From Streptomyces sp. CB02923 (GTDB lineage Bacteria; Actinomycetota; Actinomycetes; Streptomycetales; Streptomycetaceae): DNA of 64,000 bases. Positions 32,534 through 40,678 of the stretch are shown in pieces; position 1 is the stretch's first letter; each line of letters opens with the position of its first letter. The stretch covers positions 1,119,775 to 1,183,774 of the forward strand of contig NZ_LWKZ01000001.1 in the NCBI RefSeq assembly GCF_001905005.1, read 5' to 3'. Made by a program: the position numbers and the translations under genes. Below the pieces are notes generated by a model that was given only the letters and a program-made list of their open reading frames with translations, was not told the DNA's origin and searched no databases.

Positions 32534-34474
32534 CTACTGCTCGTTCTCCTCGGAAGACCCGTCGGAGGAGCCGTCGGACGCGCCGTCGGAGGAGCCGTCG
32601 GACGCCCCCTCGGACTGCTCATCGGGCAGCTGGAGGCCGGCCAGGACGTTGTCGAAGACCTTCCTGTACCGGTCCCACTCGGCGGCCGGCGCCGAGAGGT
32701 ACACCGCGTACTCCTTCTCGCCGGGCCGGCCGAAGCCCAGGTCGATGGCGCGGAAGTCCCGCTTGGTCCCCGAGAACTTGAACTCCCACAGCGCCGCGGG
32801 CCGGCCGCGGAAGACCGTGCTCTGCATCCGCAGCTGCTGGTAGCCGGGGAGCTTGCCCTCGCTGATGGAGGCGCGCTCGTTGTCCTTCCAATGCTGCAGC
32901 GGGTTCGCGCTCGCGAAGTCGAGCACCTCGATACGCAGGCCGACCAGCTGGTTCGGGTTGAGGTAGGTGTAACCGTTGGCCTGCTTCTGGCGGGTCCAGC
33001 TGTCCGGCAGCGGGAAGCGGGCGCCGGACGCGGGGTCCGTGACCCGGTGGTACCCGTCGGGGACCGGCCGGGGGGTGGGCTTCGCGCTGGGCTTCGACGC
33101 GGAGGGCGACGGCTCCTCGGTCTGCGGGGTGCCGCCGGACGCCTGCGCGTCCCCGCCGCGGCCGTACCCGAGGGCGTACAGGGTGCCGCCCGTGAGTGCC
33201 AGTACGGCGACCACGGCCACGGCGCTCAGCACCAGCGTGCGGCCGCGCTTCTTCTTGGGCGCGGCGGCCGGTCCGGCCGTCGTGTGCTGGACCGGGGAGG
33301 TGGGGCCGGTGGGGCCGTCGGCGGAGACCGCAGCGGCCGCGCCGCCTGTGGTGGCCATGCCGCCGGTGGCCGCGCCGCCCATGCCCATGCCGCCGGTGGC
33401 CATGCCGCCCATGGCCATTCCGCCGGTGGCGGCCGTACCGTCCCCGGTCGGGGGTGCGAGGTGGTACGAGCCGGAGGCGGAGGGCGGCATCGCGGCCGAA
33501 GGCGCGGGGCCCGTACCCGTACCCGTACCCGCACGCGGGTCCTGGAGCGGTGACGTCATGCCGCCCGTCGCCGCGGAACCGCCGTCCCCGGCAGTCCCCT
33601 GGCCGCCCGCCATGCCCAGCCACGCGGTGTCCGTGAACGCGGCCGGTGTGCGCAGCGCCTGTTCCACGGCCTCGGCCGTGGGGCGGTCCGCGGGTTCCTT
33701 CGCCAGCAGGGCTTCTATCAGCGCGGTCAGCGGACCGGCCTTGCGCGGCGGTTCCAGCGGGTCCACGGCGATGGAGTACGCCGTCTCGACCGCCGTGGCC
33801 TTACGGAACGGAGGCCGCCCCTCCATCGCCTGGTAGAGCGTCGCGCCGAGCGCCCACAGGTCGGAGGCCGGGCCGGGGGTGCCGCCGCGGACCCGTTCGG
33901 GGGCGAGGTAGTCGATGGAGCCGACCAGCTCGCCGGTCTTGGTGAGGGTGGAGGTGCCGGTGGCCACCGCGATGCCGAAGTCCGTCAGAACGACCCGGCC
34001 GTCCTCGCCGAGCAGCACGTTGCCGGGCTTCACGTCACGGTGCAGGACACCGGCGGAGTGCGCGGCCCGCAGCGCGGTGATCATGCCGCGGCCGATCCGG
34101 GCCGCCTCGCCCGGCGGCACCGAGCTGTACGAGAGCGTGGCCTCCTTGATGACGTCACCGAGCGTCACCGACGGCACGTACTCCATGACGATGCAGGGCA
34201 GACCGTCGTCGTCGACCACATCGTGGACGCTGACCACGTTGGGGTGGTTGATACGGGCGGCGGCCTGGGCCTCACGGCGGGTGCGCTCGTTGCGGCGGGC
34301 CAGATCGTCGGCGTCCAGTTCCGGGGAGACGTGCAGCCGCTTGACCGCGACCTGCCGGACGAGCAGCTCGTCATGGGCCCGCCAGACGGTGCCCATACCG
34401 CCCCGGCCTATCTCCTCCACCAGGCGGTACCGCCCGGCGACCAGTCGCCCGTCGTCCACCGCCGCCTCCGTCAC
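32534..34474 (-). CDS. Membrane Ser/Thr protein kinase (Hanks type)
   Basis: A 646-residue protein. The kinase domain is complete: glycine loop GRGGMGTV (23-30), Lys45 in QVAVKRL, catalytic loop HRDVKPGN, DFG and APE (YLAPERV). A low-complexity juxtamembrane region follows (GGMATGGMGMGGAATGGM from a GCCACCGGC-like repeat), then a membrane helix (LVLSAVAVVAVLALTGGTLYAL, about 428-450). The external domain of about 140 residues (YHRVTDPASGARFPLPDSW, then RPAALWEFKFSGTKRDFRAIDLGF) has no PASTA repeats, and the tail is DGSSDGASDGSSDGSSEENEQ. The GTG at 34474 follows GAAGGGG. Confidence 0.93.
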   Translation of the reverse strand: MTEAAVDDGRLVAGRYRLVEEIGRGGMGTVWRAHDELLVRQVAVKRLHVSPELDADDLARRNERTRREAQAAARINHPNVVSVHDVVDDDGLPCIVMEYVPSVTLGDVIKEATLSYSSVPPGEAARIGRGMITALRAAHSAGVLHRDVKPGNVLLGEDGRVVLTDFGIAVATGTSTLTKTGELVGSIDYLAPERVRGGTPGPASDLWALGATLYQAMEGRPPFRKATAVETAYSIAVDPLEPPRKAGPLTALIEALLAKEPADRPTAEAVEQALRTPAAFTDTAWLGMAGGQGTAGDGGSAATGGMTSPLQDPRAGTGTGTGPAPSAAMPPSASGSYHLAPPTGDGTAATGGMAMGGMATGGMGMGGAATGGMATTGGAAAAVSADGPTGPTSPVQHTTAGPAAAPKKKRGRTLVLSAVAVVAVLALTGGTLYALGYGRGGDAQASGGTPQTEEPSPSASKPSAKPTPRPVPDGYHRVTDPASGARFPLPDSWTRQKQANGYTYLNPNQLVGLRIEVLDFASANPLQHWKDNERASISEGKLPGYQQLRMQSTVFRGRPAALWEFKFSGTKRDFRAIDLGFGRPGEKEYAVYLSAPAAEWDRYRKVFDNVLAGLQLPDEQSEGASDGSSDGASDGSSDGSSEENEQ

Positions 34475-34645
34475 CGCGCCGCGCCCCTTCGGTTCCCCCC
34501 GTACAGGTGTCCGGCGCAACGATAGTCGTCTTCCGGCCTCCGGCGGAGGGGCGGGGCGCGATCTTCGGACACTTGTACGGGCGTCTGCCGACGTTCCGGC
34601 ACATTCACCCCGGCACCGGCGAACCAGCCGAAAACGGTAGCGGGG

Positions 34646-34660
34646 ATTACGCTCCGTAAT
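34646..34660. promoter_or_regulatory. 15-bp palindrome ATTACG-CTC-CGTAAT
   Basis: A perfect palindrome with 6-bp arms lies between the glycosylase stop (34751) and the kinase start (34474). CGGCTCCGGCTC-type repeats occupy the rest of the gap (about 34664-34750). Its role as an operator of the kinase gene is possible but untested. Confidence 0.35.
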
Positions 34661-34750
34661 AACGTTCCGGCTCCGGCTCTGACTCCAGCTCCGGCTCCGT
34701 ATCTACGTTTCGACTCCGATCCGCCTCCGTATGCACGTTCCGGCTCCGGC

Positions 34751-35971
34751 TCAGCCGGAAAGGGCGGCGACCTCTGCACGCCGACTCTCGCCGTCGGAGA
34801 GGAACGACGCCAGCGCCTCCCCTTCCTCCGCCACCGCCGTGCGCTCCCCCCGGGAGAAGCGGCGCAGCGGGGCGACCGCCACGGTGCCGTCCTTGGCCGC
34901 GGTCCAGGTCGCGGCGACCCGGCCGTCCACCAGAACGACGCGCTCCCCCGCGACGGAGAGGCCGCGGTGGGCGTCGTCGATGATCCGGCCGCGGTCGTGG
35001 TAGCCGAGGATCGCGTTGTCGAACGCGGGCAGGAAGCGCACCGGCGCGGGCGTGCCGGGGTCGGGGCGCGGCGCGCCGGGGAGGTCCAGGAGCTCCCGGC
35101 CACGCTCGTCGCGGAAGGTGACCAGTTCCTCCCGTACGGCGGCGACCGCGCGCGGCAGACCGGCGAGGCCGCACCAGGCGCGCAGGTCGGCCGAGGCGGC
35201 GGGCCCGAACGCGGCCAGGTAGCGCCGTACCAGCGCCTCACCGGCCGGATCGGAACCCTTGACCGGGCCGGAGCCGCTGACCGGACCGGAACCGTTGGCC
35301 GAGTCGGAAGCGTTCTCCGGACCCGCCCCCTTCTCCGGACCGGAACCCCTCTCCGGACCGGCCCCGTCGGAGGGCGACGGGCCAGGCCGGTCGATCTCGC
35401 GGCCCAGCCAGGCGGACAGCGGCACGTTCCGTACGCCGGCCTTCGTACGCCACAGTCCGCGCGGCGGCAGCTGCACCATCGGGATGAGCGCGGCGACCAG
35501 CATCTCCCCCAGCGGCCGCGGCCCCGCGTCGGGCCAGCGCCCGGCGACCGCCCGCGCCAGCTCGGACATCGAGCGGGGCTCGCCGTCGGCCATGACCGCG
35601 CGGCCCGCCGCGGCGAGTTCGTCGAGATCCACTCCGGCCAGTTCGCGGCGGTAGGTGCCCAGCACCCGCTGCCGCAGCATGGCGTCGTGGCGGGCGCGCC
35701 AGGCCAGGACGTCGTCGGCGGTGAGGAGGTGGACGGTGCGGCGCATGAGGTGGGTGCGCACCACGCTTCGTCCGGTCAGCAGCCCGGAGAGCTCCGCCGG
35801 GTCGAACGCGTGCAACCGCGACCAGAGACCGACGAACGGTTCCTGCGGCTCCTGCGCCTGGAGGCCGCACAGGTGCGCGACGGCGTCGAGGGCCGGTATC
35901 TCGGCCCGGTCGAGGAGCATCTGCCGGGCGAGCGTCGCGCGGTTGAGCGCACGGTTGTCGAGAACGGTCAT
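34751..35971 (-). CDS. Winged-helix protein of the AlkZ/YcaQ DNA-glycosylase superfamily
   Basis: A 406-residue protein. The start MTVLDNRALNRATLARQMLL, followed by AVAHLCGLQAQEPQEPFVGLWSRL, matches the HTH_42 (AlkZ/YcaQ) superfamily, whose members excise bulky alkylated bases or unhook interstrand crosslinks. The QxQ motif, catalytic in AlkZ, is present as Q38-A-Q40. Later landmarks are RRTVHLLTADDVLAWRARHD, FLPAFDNAILGYHDRGRII and VLVDGRVAATW. An insert near 210-255 consists of GSGPEKGAGPEN-type repeats. The ATG at 35971 has GGTGA upstream. AlkZ-like genes often give self-resistance to DNA-alkylating metabolites, but no biosynthetic genes are seen here. Confidence 0.85.
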   Translation of the reverse strand: MTVLDNRALNRATLARQMLLDRAEIPALDAVAHLCGLQAQEPQEPFVGLWSRLHAFDPAELSGLLTGRSVVRTHLMRRTVHLLTADDVLAWRARHDAMLRQRVLGTYRRELAGVDLDELAAAGRAVMADGEPRSMSELARAVAGRWPDAGPRPLGEMLVAALIPMVQLPPRGLWRTKAGVRNVPLSAWLGREIDRPGPSPSDGAGPERGSGPEKGAGPENASDSANGSGPVSGSGPVKGSDPAGEALVRRYLAAFGPAASADLRAWCGLAGLPRAVAAVREELVTFRDERGRELLDLPGAPRPDPGTPAPVRFLPAFDNAILGYHDRGRIIDDAHRGLSVAGERVVLVDGRVAATWTAAKDGTVAVAPLRRFSRGERTAVAEEGEALASFLSDGESRRAEVAALSG

Positions 35972-36045
35972 CGGATCACCGTCGCGCACATCTTCACTGC
36001 CGTGCCCCTTGTATCCCTTACGCCCTTTACGTCTACGTCCGTGGG

Positions 36046-36471
36046 TCAGGACGCGTCGTACTGGCTGACGACGTCCACGACCCAGGTGACGCCGAATCGG
36101 TCCTTCAGCATTCCGTACAGGGGCGCCCACTGCGCGGGGCCCAGCGACTGTACGACGGTCGCGCCGTCGGAGAGCTTCTCCCAGTACGCGGTGACCTCCT
36201 CGGCCGTATCGCCGCGCAGCGAGAGGAAGAACGCGTTCTCGCCCTGGTTCCAGGGGAGGCGCGACGGCACGTCGTAAGCCATCACGCGGAACCCGCTCCC
36301 GGCGGTCACCTGGCCCCACATCACCTGGTCCGCCTCCGACGGTTCCTGCACGTTCCCGGCGTCCTTGTACGTGACCACGGCCAGGTCCCCGCCGAACACC
36401 GACCGGTAGAAGGTGAGCGCGGCGAGGGCGTCGCCCCGGAAGTTCAGGTGGGTCACGGCGTTGACGGACAT
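36046..36471 (-). CDS. VOC/glyoxalase-fold protein (PhnB-like)
   Basis: A 141-residue protein with a strong AAGGAG ribosome binding site. It has the PhnB/3-demethylubiquinone-methyltransferase-like VOC layout: THLNFRGDALAALTFYRSVFGG, later VMAYDVPSR, AEEVTAYWEKLSDGATVVQSLG, and the closing WAPLYGMLKDRFGVTWVVDV. These small proteins are usually of unknown substrate. It is divergent from the WYL regulator and shares an inverted-repeat promoter region with it, so it may be the regulator's target. Confidence 0.88.
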   Translation of the reverse strand: MSVNAVTHLNFRGDALAALTFYRSVFGGDLAVVTYKDAGNVQEPSEADQVMWGQVTAGSGFRVMAYDVPSRLPWNQGENAFFLSLRGDTAEEVTAYWEKLSDGATVVQSLGPAQWAPLYGMLKDRFGVTWVVDVVSQYDAS

Positions 36472-36488
36472 GGTGGCTCCTTGCCTAC

Positions 36489-36540
36489 GGCTACGGCCGC
36501 AGGGCCCGCTCGGCCCTGCGAGTCCCACGTTGCCGTAGCC
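36489..36540. promoter_or_regulatory. Nested inverted repeats between VOC and WYL genes
   Basis: Outer arms GGCTACGGC (36489-36497) and GCCGTAGCC (36532-36540) are perfect. An inner perfect hairpin GCAGGGC/GCCCTGC lies at 36499-36519. Position in a divergent regulator/target promoter suggests an operator for the WYL protein. Confidence 0.5.
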
Positions 36541-36573
36541 AGAGGTCAGGATCTGTCCTCTACTCCGGGCAGG

Positions 36574-37764
36574 ATGGAAGACATGCAGAAGACGTCGGCA
36601 CGGCTGCTGGCCCTGCTCTCGCTGCTCCAGGCGCGCCGGGACTGGCCGGGGGCGCTGCTGGCCGAACGCCTGGACGTCAGCCCGCGCACCGTCCGCCGCG
36701 ACGTCGACCGCCTGCGCGAACTCGGCTATCCGATCGCGTCGGCCAAGGGCCCCGACGGCGGGTACCGGCTCGGTGCCGGGTCGGAGCTGCCCCCGTTGCT
36801 GTTCGACGACGAGCAGGCGGTCGCCCTCGCCGTCGCGCTCCAGATCGCCACCACCGGTGTCGGCGTCGGCGTCGGCGTCGAGGAAGCCGCGGCGCGCGCG
36901 CTGCACACCGTCCGGCAGGTCATGCCCGCACGGCTGCGCCACCGGATCGATGCCCTCCGGTTCACCGCCGTCGAACGGCCCGCCACCCGACCGGACCCGC
37001 AGGTCGGCAGCGATGTGCTGATGGCGCTCAGCGCGGCCGTCCACGCCTGCGAGGTCCTCCGCTTCGACTACGTATCGGCCTCGGTATCGGCCTCCGTATC
37101 AGCCTCCATATCGGCCTCCGTACGGGAACCCGTACGGGCATCCGCTGAGGAACCCGGTCAGGACCCCGCTGAGGAACCCGGTGAGCAGCCCGCTGAGGAA
37201 GCAGCTGAGCATCCCGCTGAGGAACCCGCTGAGGACCCCGGTAAGGGCAGCGAGCCCCCGCCCCGCCGGGTGGAACCCCACCCGCCCCGCCGGGTGGAGC
37301 CCCACCATCTCGTCACCTGGGAAGGCCGCTGGTATCTCGTCGCCTGGGACCTCGACCGCGAGGACTGGCGCACGTTCCGCGCGGACCGGATCACGCCCCG
37401 TACTCCCACGGGCCCCCGCTTCACCCCGCGCGACCTGCCAGGAGGTGAGGTGGCCGGCTACGTCGCGAGCACCTTCCAGGGCTCCGGCGGCGCGGGCGGC
37501 TGGCCCTGCCGCGGCGAGGTGATCCTCGCCCTGCCCGCCGCCGCCGTGTCCCCGTACACCCGTGACGGCATCGTCGAGGAACTCGGCCCGGACCGCTGCC
37601 GACTCGTCCTGGGCTCCTGGTCGTGGCCGGCCCTGGCCGCCGCCATCGGCAGGTTCGACGCCGACATGGAGATCGTCGGACCGGCCGAGCTCAGGGACGC
37701 CTGCGCGCGCCTGGCCAGCCGTTACGCCGACGCCGCGGGCGGCGCACCCGGCCCTCCGGCTTGA
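36574..37764 (+). CDS. YafY-type HTH/WYL-domain transcriptional regulator
   Basis: About 396 residues from ATG 36574 (a second ATG at 36583 is possible). The N-terminal DeoR-like HTH reads LLSLLQARRDWPGALLAERLDVSPRTVRRDVDRLRELG. A WYL domain follows, with GRWYLVAWDLDREDWRTFRADRI as the core and a WCX C-terminal extension. The WYL domain is interrupted by about 70 low-complexity residues (about 172-240) encoded by three consecutive short tandem DNA repeats (37077-37290): SVSASVSA, EEPGEQPAEE and RRVEPHPPRRVEPHH. WYL domains bind ligands or nucleic acid to switch regulators. Likely target: the divergent VOC gene. Confidence 0.9.
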   Translation: MEDMQKTSARLLALLSLLQARRDWPGALLAERLDVSPRTVRRDVDRLRELGYPIASAKGPDGGYRLGAGSELPPLLFDDEQAVALAVALQIATTGVGVGVGVEEAAARALHTVRQVMPARLRHRIDALRFTAVERPATRPDPQVGSDVLMALSAAVHACEVLRFDYVSASVSASVSASISASVREPVRASAEEPGQDPAEEPGEQPAEEAAEHPAEEPAEDPGKGSEPPPRRVEPHPPRRVEPHHLVTWEGRWYLVAWDLDREDWRTFRADRITPRTPTGPRFTPRDLPGGEVAGYVASTFQGSGGAGGWPCRGEVILALPAAAVSPYTRDGIVEELGPDRCRLVLGSWSWPALAAAIGRFDADMEIVGPAELRDACARLASRYADAAGGAPGPPA

Positions 37765-37946
37765 GCGGAGAGGCCGTCGGCCGAACTCGTCGGCCAAGCC
37801 AGGCCGGACTCGTCGGCTCAGCCCACCGACCAAGCCCGCTGACCCGCCGCAGACCCTCCACCGTCCCGCCGCGCCCGGACGATCTCAGGGACCAACCAGG
37901 GTTCCCACGGATGCCACCCGCCCGTTCCGCTTGCCACCATGGGCGC

Positions 37947-39614
37947 ATGAACGATGCTGCGCCCGCCGAGGAGACGACGGGGCCCACCGGGTCCGCGTCC
38001 GGCGCCCACGGCACCTCCGGCACTCCCGGTTCCCCGGGCACCCCGGGAACCCCGCCGTCCGACGACGCACCGGGCCGCCCGGCTCCGCAGGCCCCCCTGC
38101 GCCGCAGCCGCCGGCACAAGGTGATCGCCGGTGTGTGCGGAGGTCTGGGCCGGCACTGGGGCCTGGACCCGGTGATCTTCCGGATCGTGCTGGCCGTACT
38201 GGCGGTCTCCGGCGGCATCGGCCTCATCGTGTACGGCTTCGCCTGGCTGCTGATCCCGCAGGACGGCGAGGACGAGAACGAGGGACGCAGACTGCTCTCC
38301 GGCCGGGTGGAGGGCACGGCACTGACCGCGCTGCTGTTCGCGCTGGTCGGCTGCGGCTTCTTCCTGACCTCCCTCGCCAACCGCGGCTTGCTGACCTTCA
38401 CCCTCATGCTCGCGCTGGCGGTGGGCGGTTCGGCGTACTGGTCACGGCAGCGCCGCGCGGCGGGGACGGACGGCCCGGGTGCCGCCGACGCCGCGACCGC
38501 ACAGGCCGTCGCGGACGCGCCGCCCGAGACGACGGCGCCGCCCGCGCGCAACAGCCCGTCCTGGTGGCGGGACCCGCTCTCCAAGGAAGGGACGGCAGGC
38601 GTGGGCTACCTATGGGGACCGAGCGACGCTCCGTACGGGCGCGAGCGTGAGCCGGCGTACGGCGCACGCGGGACGGCGGGGGCGGCGGGCTGGGGCCCTC
38701 CCGCGCGGGGCGGGTGCGGAGGGCCGCGGCCCGGAGTACCGGCCCGGCGCCGCCGTGTGGGCCGCCCGATCGGCGGCTGGACGTTCCTGCTGGCGCTGAT
38801 CGCGGCCATGGTGGCGGGCGGTTCCGCCGCGCGGGACCACCACCTGACGACCGTCCTCGTCGCCGCGCTGTCCGCCGCGCTCATCGTCTTCGGCCTCGGC
38901 CTGATCCTCAGCGCCTGGTACGGGCGGACCGGCGGCGGCACGGTCTTCATGGTGATCCTGACGTCCCTCCTGCTGGCCGGCGCCGCGGTCCTGCCGGACA
39001 ACGTCACCGCCGACTGGCGCAACCGCGTGTGGCTCCCGATGGACGCCGCCTCCGTGAAGCCGAGTTACGAACTCGGGGCAGGGCGCGGGGAGCTGGACCT
39101 GAGCCACATACCGTTCAAGAACGGGCAGACGGTACGGACCGGGGCCAGCGTCGGCGCCGGACAGCTGCGGGTGACCGTGCCCGACGGCGTCACCGCGCGG
39201 CTGCACATCGACGTGGGCCTCGGCGACGTACGGCTGCCGGGCGAATCGCCGGACGACTTCCACATCGCGACCGACCAGGACCAGACCGTCACGCTGCCCG
39301 CGGCGGGCCTGAAGAAGGGCGAGAAGCCGCGCGGCACACTGGACCTCGACCTCAAGGTGGGCGCGGGCCAGGTGGAGGTCGAGCGGGCGGCTCCGCCGGC
39401 GACCCCCACCCCGCCCCCGGCGAAAACCGAACCGTCCCCGGCCGCCTCGCCCGCATCCGTCACCTCGCCCGGGTCCGTCACCGTGCCCGGGTCCGTCACC
39501 TCGCCCGCATCCGTCGCCGTGCCCGGGTCCGTCGCCGTGCCCGCATCCGTCGCCGTGCCCGCATCCGTCACCTCGCCCGCATCCGCCATCTCACCCCGGG
39601 GAGTGCAGCAGTGA
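37947..39614 (+). CDS. PspC-domain membrane protein
   Basis: A 555-residue protein. A Gly/Pro/Ser N-terminus is followed by a PspC domain (KVIAGVCGGLGRHWGLDPVIFRIVLAVLAVSGGIGLIVYGFAWLLIP, about 60-107), then more membrane helices, and an external beta-rich domain (SYELGAGRGELDLSHIPFKNG, then VGLGDVRLPGE and LDLDLKVGAGQVEVE) of the type found in LiaF/DUF2154-like stress proteins. The C-terminus is a repeat tail, ASVTSPGSVTVPGSV, from 18-bp DNA repeats at 39460-39590. It probably cooperates with the PspC histidine kinase at 31-32.3 kb; in related genomes the two are commonly close neighbours. No good ribosome binding site is seen. Confidence 0.88.
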   Translation: MNDAAPAEETTGPTGSASGAHGTSGTPGSPGTPGTPPSDDAPGRPAPQAPLRRSRRHKVIAGVCGGLGRHWGLDPVIFRIVLAVLAVSGGIGLIVYGFAWLLIPQDGEDENEGRRLLSGRVEGTALTALLFALVGCGFFLTSLANRGLLTFTLMLALAVGGSAYWSRQRRAAGTDGPGAADAATAQAVADAPPETTAPPARNSPSWWRDPLSKEGTAGVGYLWGPSDAPYGREREPAYGARGTAGAAGWGPPARGGCGGPRPGVPARRRRVGRPIGGWTFLLALIAAMVAGGSAARDHHLTTVLVAALSAALIVFGLGLILSAWYGRTGGGTVFMVILTSLLLAGAAVLPDNVTADWRNRVWLPMDAASVKPSYELGAGRGELDLSHIPFKNGQTVRTGASVGAGQLRVTVPDGVTARLHIDVGLGDVRLPGESPDDFHIATDQDQTVTLPAAGLKKGEKPRGTLDLDLKVGAGQVEVERAAPPATPTPPPAKTEPSPAASPASVTSPGSVTVPGSVTSPASVAVPGSVAVPASVAVPASVTSPASAISPRGVQQ

Positions 39615-39859
39615 AGCGCCACACCTTCGAACCCGCCCGGCTCCTCACCGGCCTGACCGCGGCGGGCGTGGGCGGCGCCTACGCGGGCGAGGCGGCCGGG
39701 GCGTGGGACCTGCCGGGCGCGCTGCCGATGCTGGCCGTACCGGTCGGCCTGTTCCTGTCCGGTGTGACGGCAGCCGTCTGGAGCGCGGTACGCCGCCACC
39801 GGTCGACATCGCCATCGGAATCGGAGGCGGCCCCCGAGTCGACGTCGGCCCGGGGCTGA
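39611..39859 (+). CDS. Small two-helix membrane protein coupled to PspC gene
   Basis: An 82-residue protein starting at GTG 39611, which overlaps the stop codon of the PspC gene (GTGA), indicating translational coupling. It has two hydrophobic segments (LLTGLTAAGVGGAYAGEAAG and LPMLAVPVGLFLSGVTAAVW) and a Ser/Glu-rich tail. Probably a small partner of the PspC protein; function unknown. Confidence 0.75.
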   Translation: MKRHTFEPARLLTGLTAAGVGGAYAGEAAGAWDLPGALPMLAVPVGLFLSGVTAAVWSAVRRHRSTSPSESEAAPESTSARG

Positions 39860-39914
39860 GACGCCGTACGCCCCCCGCCAGCCCAGCCCCCTCCCCCTTC
39901 CCCCCGGCAGCCGC

Positions 39915-40472
39915 TCACCCGAACAACTGCCGCCCCTGCCTGCTGCGCCGCGCCGCCAAGGCCGCGTCCAGGGACAGCATCGGTGCCCCGGCCAGCACCA
40001 GCGGCAGCCATGCCATCAGGTACGCCAGGTCGTTGCCGTAGTAGTACGGCTGGGTCGACCAGCTCACGGTGAGCCACAGGCTCAGCGAGATCAGCGCGCC
40101 ACCGAACGCCGCGACCCGCGCGAACAGTCCGACGAGCGTGCCGATGCCGACGGCCAGCTCACCGGCGGCGATGGCGTAGCCGAAGCCCGCCGGGTTCTTC
40201 AGGGCCAGATCCACCAGCGCGGGCACGGCCGAGGTGTCCCGTACCTGCCGCATCAGCTCGCCGACCGAACCCGTGCCGCCGGACGCGAAGAAGGCCGGGT
40301 CGGTCAGCTTGTCCAGACCCGCGTAGACGAACGTGACGCCGAGAAAGATCCGCAGCGGCAGCAGCGCATGGCGCGCCATCGCCTGGCGCGGCCCGCCTCC
40401 CCCGCCCGCTCCGGCCCCACCCGCTCCGGCCCCGCCCAGGCCGCTGCCGACCGCACGATCCGCGTGAGCCAT
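39915..40472 (-). CDS. DoxX-family membrane protein
   Basis: A 185-residue protein with four membrane helices in DoxX arrangement: LLPLRIFLGVTFVYAGLDKL, then FGYAIAAGELAVGIGTLVGLFARVAAFGGALISLSLWLTV, SWSTQPYYYGNDLAYLMAWLPLVLAGA. A Gly/Ala-rich N-terminal tail precedes them. DoxX proteins are quinone-pool or membrane redox-associated (thiosulfate:quinone oxidoreductase subunit type, mycobacterial membrane oxidoreductase complex). The ATG at 40472 has GAGAGGCGGGAC upstream. Confidence 0.88.
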   Translation of the reverse strand: MAHADRAVGSGLGGAGAGGAGAGGGGGPRQAMARHALLPLRIFLGVTFVYAGLDKLTDPAFFASGGTGSVGELMRQVRDTSAVPALVDLALKNPAGFGYAIAAGELAVGIGTLVGLFARVAAFGGALISLSLWLTVSWSTQPYYYGNDLAYLMAWLPLVLAGAPMLSLDAALAARRSRQGRQLFG

Positions 40473-40678
40473 GACGTCCCGCCTCTCCGTCACCGCCGGA
40501 CGCGGACGATGGTGTGCCCGCGGCCCCGTGTTCCACAAGGGGTACGGACGCGCACGTACCCCGCGTTCACTCCGACGGCCGAGCCACATCCACCACCCCG
40601 CAGCTCACTCCCCCACCACCCCCACCACCCTCATCAGCCCTGTACGCCCCAGTCCTCTCCGTCCCAGCCCTCTCCGCC

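Noticed and set aside
34751..35971. Self-resistance gene of a DNA-alkylator gene cluster
   Set aside because: No biosynthetic enzymes of such a compound lie nearby.
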